The position numbers were made by a program, and so were the translations under genes. Positions 17,860 through 25,079 of a stretch of 64,000 nucleotides of DNA are shown one piece after another. The notes under the pieces are model-generated. The model did no database searches. It was not told the origin of the DNA and worked only from the letters and a program-made list of their open reading frames with translations. The stretch comes from JALYXV01 sp963733505 (lineage in GTDB: Bacteria > Actinomycetota > Acidimicrobiia > Acidimicrobiales > Palsa-688): NCBI GenBank assembly GCA_963733505.1, contig CAVTDW010000005.1:372001-436000 (forward strand). Direction: 5' to 3'. How positions within the stretch are numbered: position 1 is the first letter of the stretch; each line of letters starts with the position of its first letter.

Positions 17860-18417
17860 TTGGTCGTCGTCGATGTCCAGAACGACTTCGCGGACCCGGC
17901 CGGTTCGCTCTACGTCGCTGGCGGCGAACGCGTGGCCGAGGTGATCAACACCGAGATCGCCACGGCGCTCGAGGCCGGGAGTTTCGTCGTGTACACCCAG
18001 GATTGGCATCCGCCTCGAACCCCGCATTTCGTCACCGATGGCGGCGTCTGGCCGGTGCACTGCGTCGCCGGCACGTGGGGCGCGGCGTTCCACCCGGACC
18101 TGACGGTGGTTGGTCCCTCGGTGCGGAAGGGCTCCGGCGGCGAGGACGGATACTCGGGATTCACGGTGCAGGACCACGGTACCGGCCAACGCCGGCCCAC
18201 TTCCTTGGCCGGCCTGCTCGGGGAGAAGTCGATCCGGACGGTTGTCATCGCGGGGCTGGCCACGGACTACTGCGTCAAGGAGACCGCACTGGACGCAGTG
18301 GCGCGCGGCTTTCGGACCTTCGTGGCACGCGGCGCCATCCGGTCAGTCGACCTGCACCCGGGCGACGGTGACAGGGCCATCGACGACATGATCCACGCCG
18401 GGGCGGTCGTGGCGTAG
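17860..18417 (+). CDS. pncA: Nicotinamidase (isochorismatase-like hydrolase)
   Basis: A 185-residue cysteine hydrolase that deamidates nicotinamide in NAD salvage. The catalytic Asp lies in VVVDVQNDF, the metal-site segment in YTQDWHPPRTPHF, a typical WPVHCVAGTWGAAFHPDL follows, and the nucleophile is in GLATDYCVKETALDAV. The first canonical start is the TTG at 17860, but the frame reads sensibly for 11 more codons upstream (NPYEYDRSTA) to a CTG at 17827. The true start may be a CTG or may have been lost to an indel. It is divergent from the sugar-dehydrogenase gene. Confidence 0.88.
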   Translation: MVVVDVQNDFADPAGSLYVAGGERVAEVINTEIATALEAGSFVVYTQDWHPPRTPHFVTDGGVWPVHCVAGTWGAAFHPDLTVVGPSVRKGSGGEDGYSGFTVQDHGTGQRRPTSLAGLLGEKSIRTVVIAGLATDYCVKETALDAVARGFRTFVARGAIRSVDLHPGDGDRAIDDMIHAGAVVA

Positions 18418-18423
18418 AAGTGC

Positions 18424-18834
18424 CTACCCGGTCGCCTCGCGGTCGAATGCCCGGCGGATCCGTTCCAGGTCCTCGTGACTGGCGTCCTCCAGCCGCATCA
18501 TTTCGTTGGCCGCATTCGGGTTGGCCCGGATGAGCTCGTCGAGCTTGAGCTGCACCGCCCGGTCGTCGTGGTTCTGGGTGTGCTGAATCAGGATCAGCAT
18601 CAACAAGGTCACGAACGACAGGCTCACCGTCGCCCCGACCTCCCACCATTTGGGAAAGTCGGTGACGACACCGATCGCGATCCAGGCCACGAGGGCCAAT
18701 ACCGCCTCGACCGCCGCCGACGCTGATCCGGCCCAGATCGTGATGTGCTGGGCGGCAATGGTGAAGCGGCGAGGCTCCCGGTCCAGGTCATGTGCGACGT
18801 GCTCGGCCGCTTCATCGCCCGACCCCTGTCCCAT
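18424..18834 (-). CDS. Low-affinity iron permease family membrane protein
   Basis: A 136-residue membrane protein with two hydrophobic helices (AVEAVLALVAWIAIGVV and VGATVSLSFVTLLMLILIQH) and the family tail HTQNHDDRAVQLKLDELIRA. The pattern matches the low-affinity iron permease/DUF family of small bacterial proteins. Actual iron transport is not established for bacterial members. It lies nine bases from the lyase gene on the same strand and converges with pncA. Confidence 0.8.
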   Translation of the reverse strand: MGQGSGDEAAEHVAHDLDREPRRFTIAAQHITIWAGSASAAVEAVLALVAWIAIGVVTDFPKWWEVGATVSLSFVTLLMLILIQHTQNHDDRAVQLKLDELIRANPNAANEMMRLEDASHEDLERIRRAFDREATG

Positions 18835-18843
18835 CCGGCATCA

Positions 18844-20016
18844 CTACCCATTCACGGCGCCGACCAATGCCTGCACGATGCCCCGGACCTCGTCGGGGCG
18901 AAAGCCGAGCGTCGCATCGCCCACCGCGAGCTCGACGCGTTGGGTCCGCGGGGAGTCCGAGGTGAACCACCGGCTGAATGTCCAGACTCCCTGTTCGCGG
19001 GCCAGCCGGACGACGGCCTGGCCGAGTTCGGCTGCTGAAGCTCGTATCAGCAGGTGCATCATCGGGGTATCAGGAGGGTCGGGAACCACCTCGATCCCCG
19101 CCACGTCAGCGAGCGCGCCCGCGATCGCTCGGGCATGGCCGAAGTACTCGGGCATCCGGGGCAGGCGACGGTGCAGGCAGGTGAGCGCGGATGCGGCATA
19201 CGGCCACAGCGCCGGCAAGGTGCCGCCGTGGCGGGTGCGCCATTCCCGAACCTCGGCCACGAGCGCCGACGGTCCGGCCAGGCATGCGCCGCTGAGCGCC
19301 CCGAGGCCTTTGTAGAACGACACGTACACGGTGTCGAACAGCGCCGCGATCTCCGCCGGCGTGCGTTGGTACTGCGGCGTGCATTCCCACAAACGGGCTC
19401 CGTCGAGATGGGCCGCCGCGCCTCGGGCCCGAGCCCACGCCACCTGGGCTTCCAGCTCGGGCCACGTCGGGAGGTGGCCGCCGAGGTCACGCTGGGGCAG
19501 TTCCAGCAGCAGGGTCGCCGGAGTCTCGGCCACCGCCTCGAGATCACCGACGGTGAGTGGCAACCGCAGGTCACCCGCGGCATGGCACGTCAGGCCGTGG
19601 AGGCGTTGGTAGCCCCGGCCTTCTCGCCATTCCAGGTGGCAGGCCGGGTGGCAGACGAACACCGGGTTTGCGCGACGATCGGAATGCACCCGCAGCACGG
19701 CCTGCTGGGCCATCGTCCCGCTGGGGAAGAACGCGGCCGCCGGCTTGCCGAGCAGCCGGGCGGTTTCGTCCTCGAGCTCGGCCACGACCCCGCCGTTCCC
19801 GTATCGGTCCATCGCCACCCCCTCGGGGATGTCCGCGAGCAACTGGTGCGGCGATCGACGGCCGTGCAGCTGCAAGAACCGCGAGCAGGCCGCGATGAGC
19901 GCTCGCTCGTCGGGGCCACTGAGCCCGACAGAGACCATCGACGCCGGCCCGGTCGACACCGGGGTGGCACTGCCGCTGGCCGGGGTCGCACTGCCGCTCG
20001 CCGGTTGATGGGCCAC
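18844..20016 (-). CDS. Threonine aldolase/beta-eliminating lyase family PLP enzyme
   Basis: About 390 residues from the GTG at 20016. It is a fold-type I PLP enzyme: DRYGNGGVVAELEDETARLL and AAFFPSGTMAQQAVLRVHSD at the start, HLDGARLWE for the Asp contacting the pyridine nitrogen, and VYVSFYKGLGALSGA with the Schiff-base Lys. It cleaves L-threonine-type beta-hydroxy amino acids to glycine and an aldehyde, or acts as a related lyase. A Ser/Gly/Ala repeat near the N-terminus (PASGSATPASGSATP) looks disordered. Confidence 0.87.
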   Translation of the reverse strand: MAHQPASGSATPASGSATPVSTGPASMVSVGLSGPDERALIAACSRFLQLHGRRSPHQLLADIPEGVAMDRYGNGGVVAELEDETARLLGKPAAAFFPSGTMAQQAVLRVHSDRRANPVFVCHPACHLEWREGRGYQRLHGLTCHAAGDLRLPLTVGDLEAVAETPATLLLELPQRDLGGHLPTWPELEAQVAWARARGAAAHLDGARLWECTPQYQRTPAEIAALFDTVYVSFYKGLGALSGACLAGPSALVAEVREWRTRHGGTLPALWPYAASALTCLHRRLPRMPEYFGHARAIAGALADVAGIEVVPDPPDTPMMHLLIRASAAELGQAVVRLAREQGVWTFSRWFTSDSPRTQRVELAVGDATLGFRPDEVRGIVQALVGAVNG

Positions 20017-20077
20017 ATTGGGATCGTACCGGGGGCCGGAAATCCTCCCGAAACGTCGGGTCCGGCAGGATGTGTCC

Positions 20078-20278
20078 GTGCGCCCTTCCGACACCGAGGA
20101 CCGCGAACTTGACGGCTACGCCCGAGCGGCGGCACTCGTCGCCGGCTTGCCCATCGACGACGCCTGGTGGCCCAGCATCGTCCGCCATCTTGGGGTGCTG
20201 ATGGCGCACGCCGCCTCGCTCGAGGCGCAGGACGACCCGTGGCTGCCGGGCGATCCCGCCCCGGTGTTCACGCCGTGA
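20078..20278 (+). CDS. atzG: AtzG-like small subunit (DUF4089)
   Basis: A 66-residue protein from the GTG at 20078 with GGCAGGA upstream. It is a single helical unit (ELDGYARAAALVAGLPIDDA, then SIVRHLGVLMAHAASLEAQD) ending in PAPVFTP, the signature of AtzG-like/DUF4089 peptides. AtzG forms a complex with the amidase AtzE, analogous to GatC with GatA. The stop overlaps the AtzE start (GTGA), as expected for a coupled complex. Confidence 0.8.
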   Translation: MRPSDTEDRELDGYARAAALVAGLPIDDAWWPSIVRHLGVLMAHAASLEAQDDPWLPGDPAPVFTP

Positions 20279-21681
20279 CACCTATAGGCGACCCATTCGC
20301 CGACGCGGTCGCCATCGCCGACGACGTGCGGGCCGGCCGAGTGGCGGCGACCGATGTCGCCCAACACGCCCTGGCTGCGATCAAGTCCGGCGACGCCGAG
20401 ATCAACAGTTTCACCTCGGTCCTGACCGAGCGAGCGTTGCTCGACGCCAGCAGGATCGACGAATCCATCGCGGCCGGCCAAGATCCGGGGCCACTGGCCG
20501 GCGTGCCCTTCGCGGTGAAGAATCTCTTCGACGTGGCGGGCCAGGTCACGCTGGCCGGATCCCGGATCAATGCCGACGACGCGCCCGCGACCGCCGACGC
20601 GGTCGCCGTGGCCCGGCTGAGCGACGCCGGGGCGGTCCTCGTCGGTTCGCTCAACATGGACGAGTACGCCTACGGGTTCACCAACGAGAACTCGCACTAC
20701 GGGCCGTGTCGCAACCCCCACGACCCGGACCGGGTGGCGGGCGGTTCGTCCGGTGGGTCGGGGGCGGCCGTGGCTGCGGGCTTCGTGCCCGTCACCCTCG
20801 GCACGGACACCAATGGCTCGGTACGCGTCCCGGCCACGCTCTGCGGGGTGTTCGGGTTGAAGCCGACCTACGGCCGCATCTCGAGGCGGGGCGTGTTCCC
20901 GTTCTGCTCCAGCCTCGACCACGTCGGTGTCCTGGCCCGATCGGTACGCGATCTGGCCGTGACCTTCGACGTCCTTCATGGCTACGACCCCGACGACCCC
21001 GTCAGCCTGGACCGGCCCCGGGAGGTGACGGCCGACCAACTCGACCGCGGTCTCGGGGATCTGCGATTGGGTGTGGCCGACGGATACTTCGCCCGTGGCG
21101 GCGTGCCCGAGGCACTGGAAGTGGTCGCGGTGATGGCGGAGGCGCTCGGGATCCACCGCCGGGTGACCCTGGCCGAGGCCGGCCGAGCCCGTTCGGCTGC
21201 GATGGTCATTACCGCCTGCGAAGGGGCGCAGCTCCACCTGGACGACCTTCGGGATCGCGCAGGGGACTTCGACCCGATGACCCGAGACCGATTCCTTGCA
21301 GGGGCGCTCGTCCCGGCCTCGGCTTATCTGGTGGCCCAGCGCTTCCGGCAGTGGTTTCGGGCCGAGGTCAACCGGGTCCTGGCGTCGGTCGACGTGTTCC
21401 TGGCGCCGGCGACGCCTTTTCCCGCCCCCTTGATCGGACAGCGCGAGGCGATCGTGGACGGCGAAACCGTGCTCACCCAGCCCTACCTCGGCTGCTACAC
21501 CCAGCCGCTGTCGTTCGTGGGCTTGCCGGTGTTGTCGGTCCCCGTGGGCGGCTTCGGCCTTCCGCTCGGGGTGCAGTTGGTGGCCGCCCCCTACCGCGAG
21601 GCGGCGCTGGTGCGAGTCGCCGCGGAACTGGAGCGGCGGGGGCTCTGTGGCGTCGTGGAGGTGGCGCCGCGATGGACGTGA
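20275..21681 (+). CDS. atzE: AtzE-family amidase (1-carboxybiuret hydrolase-like)
   Basis: A 468-residue amidase-signature enzyme. The catalytic triad is visible: Lys in PFAVKNLFDVAG, the cis-Ser in RVAGGSSGGSGAAVAAG and the nucleophile Ser in TDTNGSVRVPA. With the GatC-like AtzG partner upstream and AtzH downstream, it resembles the enzyme that deaminates 1-carboxybiuret in cyanuric acid breakdown, or the related amidase of purine/oxalurate nitrogen release (hpx). The GTG at 20275 overlaps the atzG stop. Confidence 0.85.
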   Translation: MTPIGDPFADAVAIADDVRAGRVAATDVAQHALAAIKSGDAEINSFTSVLTERALLDASRIDESIAAGQDPGPLAGVPFAVKNLFDVAGQVTLAGSRINADDAPATADAVAVARLSDAGAVLVGSLNMDEYAYGFTNENSHYGPCRNPHDPDRVAGGSSGGSGAAVAAGFVPVTLGTDTNGSVRVPATLCGVFGLKPTYGRISRRGVFPFCSSLDHVGVLARSVRDLAVTFDVLHGYDPDDPVSLDRPREVTADQLDRGLGDLRLGVADGYFARGGVPEALEVVAVMAEALGIHRRVTLAEAGRARSAAMVITACEGAQLHLDDLRDRAGDFDPMTRDRFLAGALVPASAYLVAQRFRQWFRAEVNRVLASVDVFLAPATPFPAPLIGQREAIVDGETVLTQPYLGCYTQPLSFVGLPVLSVPVGGFGLPLGVQLVAAPYREAALVRVAAELERRGLCGVVEVAPRWT

Positions 21682-22073
21682 ACCTGCCCGCGGTCGTGGC
21701 CCAAGTGCAGGAGCAATTCGACCGCTACGAGCAGGCGTTGGTCACCAACGACATCGCGGCGTTGGACGAACTCTTCTGGGACGACCCGAGGGCGGTGCGC
21801 TTCGGGGCGGGGGAGAACCTCTACGGCCACCGAGCCATCGCCGACTTCCGGGGACAGCGCCCGCCGTCCGACCTGGCCCGGGTACTGTTGCGAGTAGAGA
21901 TCGCGACCTTTGGTCACGACATCGCCGCCATATCGGCCGAGTTCCGGCGTACCGTCTCGGGCCAAACCGGTCGCCAGCAGCAGACATGGGTGCGCACCGA
22001 TGACGGCTGGAGGATCGTGGCGGCGCACGTCTCGCTCCTGCCGCCAGCCTGCGCAATCTCCACCCAAAGTTGA
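21672..22073 (+). CDS. atzH: AtzH/HpxZ-like SnoaL-fold protein
   Basis: About 133 residues from the ATG at 21672, overlapping the amidase stop by ten bases. It has a cone-shaped NTF2-like plan: EQFDRYEQALVTNDIAALDE, then LFWDDPRAVRFGAGENLYGH, then TWVRTDDGWRIVAAHVSLLP. This is the DUF3225 family, which includes AtzH and HpxZ. Family members accompany AtzE-type amidases and may hydrolyse or chaperone a labile ureido intermediate. The tight overlap supports that assignment. Confidence 0.8.
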   Translation: MDVNLPAVVAQVQEQFDRYEQALVTNDIAALDELFWDDPRAVRFGAGENLYGHRAIADFRGQRPPSDLARVLLRVEIATFGHDIAAISAEFRRTVSGQTGRQQQTWVRTDDGWRIVAAHVSLLPPACAISTQS

Positions 22074-22136
22074 CTAATCCGATTGACTTAGTCCAGAATA
22101 GTCGAGAAGTACGACGTCCGATACTCGACGAGGGAG
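22070..22136 (+). promoter_or_regulatory. Possible promoter/operator ahead of carbonic anhydrase
   Basis: An A+T-rich island in a GC-rich genome. It holds two TTGACT boxes (22070-22075 and 22083-22088) and an inverted repeat GACTAA (22072-22077), ten bases, TTAGTC (22088-22093), followed by the ribosome-binding site AGGGAG at 22131-22136. The first TTGACT with CAGAAT 18 bases on is a plausible weak promoter. The inverted repeat could bind a dimeric regulator. Confidence 0.4.
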
Positions 22137-22143
22137 TTTGACC

Positions 22144-22635
22144 GTGACCGCCACTGAGCAGTTGCTCGCCAACAACGGCGACTATGTAGCCAATTTTGCC
22201 AAGGGTGACCTGCCGATGCCGCCGGGGCAGAAGGTGGCCGTGCTGGCATGCATGGATGCCCGGCTCGACCCGGCCCGGGCGTTGGGACTTGAGGAAGGCG
22301 ACGCCCACGTCATCCGCAATGCCGGTGGCGTGGCCAGCGAGGACGCCATCCGTTCGCTCGTGATCAGCCAGCGCCTCCTCGGCACTGAGGAGATCATCAT
22401 CATTCACCACACCGATTGCGGGATGCTGACCTTCACCGATGGCGCGGTCAAGGACTCGATCGAAGCGGATACCGGGATTCGCCCGTCGTTCGCCCTGGAG
22501 GCCTTCCCCGACGCCGATGCCGACGTCGTACAGACGATCGCCCGCATCAAGGCGAGCCCGTTCATTCCCAACAAGGACAGCATCCGGGGCTTTGTCTACG
22601 AGGTCGAGACCGGCAAGCTGCGCGAGGTCGTGTAA
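22144..22635 (+). CDS. Beta-class carbonic anhydrase
   Basis: About 163 residues from the GTG at 22144, seven bases after AGGGAG; a TTG at 22138 is too close to that site. It hydrates CO2 with zinc: VLACMDARLD supplies Cys36, Asp38 and Arg40, and IIIIHHTDCGML supplies His and Cys. HVIRNAGGVASEDAIRSL is the usual signature that follows. It is short and resembles the mycobacterial Rv1284-type enzymes. It stands alone, preceded by a possible operator. Confidence 0.9.
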   Translation: MTATEQLLANNGDYVANFAKGDLPMPPGQKVAVLACMDARLDPARALGLEEGDAHVIRNAGGVASEDAIRSLVISQRLLGTEEIIIIHHTDCGMLTFTDGAVKDSIEADTGIRPSFALEAFPDADADVVQTIARIKASPFIPNKDSIRGFVYEVETGKLREVV

Positions 22636-22654
22636 GGCGCGCTGCGGCGCCGGT

Positions 22655-22707
22655 CGGCCAGCGGCGCCGCGACGGCCAGCGGCGCCGCAGCGCCAGCGGC
22701 GCCGCGA
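22655..22707. repeat. Three tandem copies of an 18-bp GC repeat
   Basis: After the carbonic anhydrase stop, the unit CGGCCAGCGGCGCCGCGA repeats at 22655-22672, 22673-22690 and 22691-22707 (last copy one base short). Each unit contains the palindrome GCGGCGCCGC. It lies between convergent genes and may act as a hairpin-rich transcription barrier. Confidence 0.7.
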
Positions 22708-22734
22708 CCGGCGTGCGCCACCCCTGGTGCCGAA

Positions 22735-23301
22735 TCAGTCGCCCAGCCACGCCGGTGCCGCGTCGAGCAGGTAACGGCTGACCGCCAAGCATCGATCGAA
22801 CACCTCGCACAGGAGTTCCTCGCCGCCGAGGATCCGGGCCAAGGAGATCTGCTGGCGGGCGACCACCGTGAGCCGGCGCTCGGCCGCGTCGGTGGCCGAG
22901 GCGAACGAATCGATGGCCGACACCTCCAGCGGCAGATCGATCCCGCCCACCCCGGCCAGGTCGATCGCCAAGCGCAACAGGTCAGGCCCGTTGGGCAGCG
23001 GTGGCAGCGCCCACGTGAACGTCAAGGGAAAGTTGTACTCGTCGGGCGGGTCCACCTCCTCGGGCAACTCCACCACCGCGTCCTCGAACGACAGCAGCGT
23101 CCGCGGATCCACCTCCAGGCACAGGTGAAGGTCGAGGGGCCCGCCGCAACCCTCCTCGGGATGCAGGTCCACCTCCCACGCCTGGCGCAGCGAGTACGTC
23201 TCCACGAAGTGACGCTCGTCGTGCACGTGGAAGCCATGGTCGACCGCGTGGTCCTTCAACTCGGCCACGTATCCGGCGACATCAATGACAGCCACGGTCA
23301 T
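22735..23301 (-). CDS. Conserved hypothetical acidic protein
   Basis: A 188-residue soluble acidic protein with no domain I can name. It shows YVAELKDHAVDHGFHVHDER near the start, VDLHPEEGCGGPLDLHLCLE, a proline-rich DPPDEYNFPLTFTWALPPLP and a helical C-terminus (ARILGGEELLCEVFDRCLAV). No signal peptide or membrane helix is visible. It is the only gene on its strand between the carbonic anhydrase and the phosphatase. Confidence 0.6.
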   Translation of the reverse strand: MTVAVIDVAGYVAELKDHAVDHGFHVHDERHFVETYSLRQAWEVDLHPEEGCGGPLDLHLCLEVDPRTLLSFEDAVVELPEEVDPPDEYNFPLTFTWALPPLPNGPDLLRLAIDLAGVGGIDLPLEVSAIDSFASATDAAERRLTVVARQQISLARILGGEELLCEVFDRCLAVSRYLLDAAPAWLGD

Positions 23302-23364
23302 CAGGCTATCGGCGCGGGGTGACAGAAACGCCGTGCGCCAGCCCCACCGCTAGCGTCGCCCGCA

Positions 23365-24159
23365 ATGACGCCCGCAGTGACGCCCGGATCGTCGCCCCCA
23401 CCGTCGCACGATGACCAGGGGCCCGACGCGCTGCTCGACACCTTTCGCCAGGTGGCATCGGCCGTCGGCCGGGCGCTGGGGGAGCTTGACGACTGGGGGT
23501 TGGCAGGTACGAAACCGGGGCAGTACCGCAGCGACCTCGTTGCCGACCAGGTGGCGGTCGACATCCTCGAACGCGCCGGCCTCGGTGTGCTGTCCGAGGA
23601 GTCCGGGTTGCATCATCCCGATCGCCCCATCCTGGTGGCGCTCGACCCCGTCGACGGGTCGACAAACGCCTCGCGCCACCTTCCGTGGTGGGCCACCAGC
23701 CTGTGCGCCCTCGACCAACGCGGCCCACTGGCGGCGCTCGTGGTCAACCAGGCAACCGGCACCACCTTCGATGCGATCCGCGGCGGCGGGGCCCGGCGCG
23801 ACGGCGAACCGATCGTCCCCTCGACGGCGACCCGCCTGGGCGACTCACTGGTCGCCCTGTCGGGGCTTCCGGAGCGCCACCTGGGCTGGCGGCAGTTCCG
23901 TGCCTTGGGCGCCGCCGCCCTCGACCTGTGCGAAGTGGCGTGCGGCGGACTCGACGGCTACCTCGACTGCAGCGTCGACGCCCATGGGCCGTGGGACTAC
24001 CTCGGGGGACTGCTGGTGTGCCGGGAGGCAGGGGCGCTGGTCGTCGACGCCCACGGTCGCGAACTGGTCGTGCGCGGCCACACCGACCGCCGAACCCCCG
24101 TCGCGGGCGCCACCGCGGCGCTCCTCGACGAGCTTGTCGGCGCGGCGCGTAGCCGTTGA
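23365..24159 (+). CDS. Inositol monophosphatase family protein
   Basis: A 264-residue Mg-dependent phosphatase of the IMPase/FBPase superfamily. The metal-site motifs are SEESG (Glu), LDPVDGSTN (Asp-Pro-x-Asp-Gly-Ser-Thr) and a late AHGPWDYLGGLLVCREAGA (WDxAA-like). The substrate could be inositol phosphate, histidinol phosphate or a related polyol phosphate. The first 20 residues are Pro/Ser-rich, so the start at 23365 may be slightly early. Confidence 0.87.
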   Translation: MTPAVTPGSSPPPSHDDQGPDALLDTFRQVASAVGRALGELDDWGLAGTKPGQYRSDLVADQVAVDILERAGLGVLSEESGLHHPDRPILVALDPVDGSTNASRHLPWWATSLCALDQRGPLAALVVNQATGTTFDAIRGGGARRDGEPIVPSTATRLGDSLVALSGLPERHLGWRQFRALGAAALDLCEVACGGLDGYLDCSVDAHGPWDYLGGLLVCREAGALVVDAHGRELVVRGHTDRRTPVAGATAALLDELVGAARSR

Positions 24160-24180
24160 GATGGATATCCAGAAAATAAC

Positions 24181-24212
24181 TTGACGAGTTTGCCCCGATC
24201 TGCTCCGATAAG
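24181..24212 (+). promoter_or_regulatory. Weak candidate promoter of the leader transcript
   Basis: A TTGACG box at 24181-24186 and an AT-rich GATAAG at 24207-24212 precede the small upstream ORF. The spacing of 20 bases is long for a sigma-70 promoter, so this is only suggestive. The surrounding A+T content is much higher than in the neighbouring genes. Confidence 0.3.
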
Positions 24213-24263
24213 TAGGCCTCGGGGAAGGACCCTGGGAACATGCGACCGCGAGAGGAGTGCCGG

Positions 24264-24443
24264 ATGAAGCTGCGTCAATACGCCATAAAGCCTGTGGGCG
24301 ACAGTGTGTCGGGCGCGCTCGCGCGTATGTCCGGGACCATTTCGCCGTGGGCAGGGTTTGGCGCCACCGCCACCGCGCAGGTGCGACACACCGGCAATGG
24401 CGCCGTGCGGCCAAAGGGCCTGATGGAAGGGTCGACTGTGTAG
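24264..24443 (+). CDS. Short upstream ORF (leader peptide) of the whiB7-like gene
   Basis: A 59-codon ORF with a strong ribosome-binding site (GAGGAG six bases before the ATG) and a TAG stop, 31 bases ahead of an intrinsic terminator and about 115 bases ahead of whiB7. The peptide (starts MKLRQYAIKPVGDSVSG, ends KGLMEGSTV) matches no family known to me. In other Actinobacteria, whiB7 is preceded by a uORF plus terminator that couple expression to ribosome stalling. This one occupies the same position. Its last codons include GGGCCT (24416-24421), complementary to AGGCCC (24466-24471) just before the terminator, a possible alternative pairing. Confidence 0.6.
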   Translation: MKLRQYAIKPVGDSVSGALARMSGTISPWAGFGATATAQVRHTGNGAVRPKGLMEGSTV

Positions 24444-24474
24444 AGCCAGTCACCGTTCCTCAGAAAGGCCCAGA

Positions 24475-24508
24475 GGCCGCCGGGAGATCCCGGTGGCCTT
24501 TTTGTTTT
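24475..24508 (+). terminator. Intrinsic terminator/attenuator upstream of whiB7
   Basis: The arms GGCCGCCGGG (24475-24484) and CCCGGTGGCC (24489-24498), with one G-T pair and an AGAT loop, are followed by TTTTTGTTTT (24499-24508). It is the strongest terminator in the window. It lies between the upstream ORF and whiB7 with no obvious promoter after it, so whiB7 expression probably requires readthrough. Confidence 0.9.
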
Positions 24509-24559
24509 GCCTGACTTCGAGGACGACAGAGACGAGAGACGAGAGAGGAACGAGCGGAG

Positions 24560-24877
24560 ATGTTCGGCAACCAGGTACTCAACGAGCTGATCGACCAGGC
24601 CGGTCTCGATGTGTCGTGGGCCGACGCTCGCTGCCGGGACGGGGCGGGGAGCATGACCGCGCTCTTCTTCTCCGAGCAGATCGACGACATCGCCCGGGCC
24701 AAGGCCATCTGCGAACTGTGCCCGCTCATCGACGCCTGCCTCGACGGCGCCCTCGAGCGGCGCGAGCCATGGGGTGTGTGGGGCGGCCAGCTGTTCCTGA
24801 ACGGCCGCATCCTGGCCCAGAAGCGCAAGCGGGGCCGTCCGCCGAAGGTGCGGCCCGAGATCGAGCTGAGCGCGTAG
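24560..24877 (+). CDS. whiB7: WhiB7-like iron-sulfur transcription factor
   Basis: A 105-residue WhiB protein. It has four Fe-S cysteines (C25 in ADARCRDG, then C51, C54 and C60 in AICELCPLIDAC), the conserved turn EPWGVWGGQLF, and a C-terminal AT-hook (KRKRGRPPK, about 88-96). Among WhiB classes the AT-hook and EPWGVWGG turn are characteristic of WhiB7, which binds the sigma factor SigA and switches on intrinsic antibiotic-resistance genes. The upstream ORF and terminator agree with this. WhiB7 identity is by motif and context; a generic WhiB assignment is certain. Confidence 0.85.
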   Translation: MFGNQVLNELIDQAGLDVSWADARCRDGAGSMTALFFSEQIDDIARAKAICELCPLIDACLDGALERREPWGVWGGQLFLNGRILAQKRKRGRPPKVRPEIELSA

Positions 24878-25006
24878 GAAAGCAGTTGGGAAAAGGCCGC
24901 CCGGTTCCGCCGCCAGCGGGACCGGGCGGTGATCCCCCTGTTGCCGGCCCGGCCCGACCGGGGCACGGCTCTCGTCCGGCACTACGTCACTAGCATGGAC
25001 CAACCC

Positions 25007-25079
25007 GGGCGCTTAGCTCAGTTGGTAGAGCGCTGCCCTTACAAGGCAGATGTCGGGGGTTCAAGTCCCTCAGCGCCCA
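25007..25079 (+). tRNA. tRNA-Val (anticodon TAC)
   Basis: A 73-base cloverleaf. Acceptor arms GGGCGCT and AGCGCCC pair, the D-arm contains AGCTCAGTTGGTAGAGC, the anticodon stem CTGCC/GGCAG encloses CTTACAA giving anticodon TAC, and the T-arm is GGGGGTTCAAGTCCC. CCA is not encoded (ACC is followed by C). It reads valine GTA codons. The opposite-strand phosphatase frame runs through its 3' half. Confidence 0.95.
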
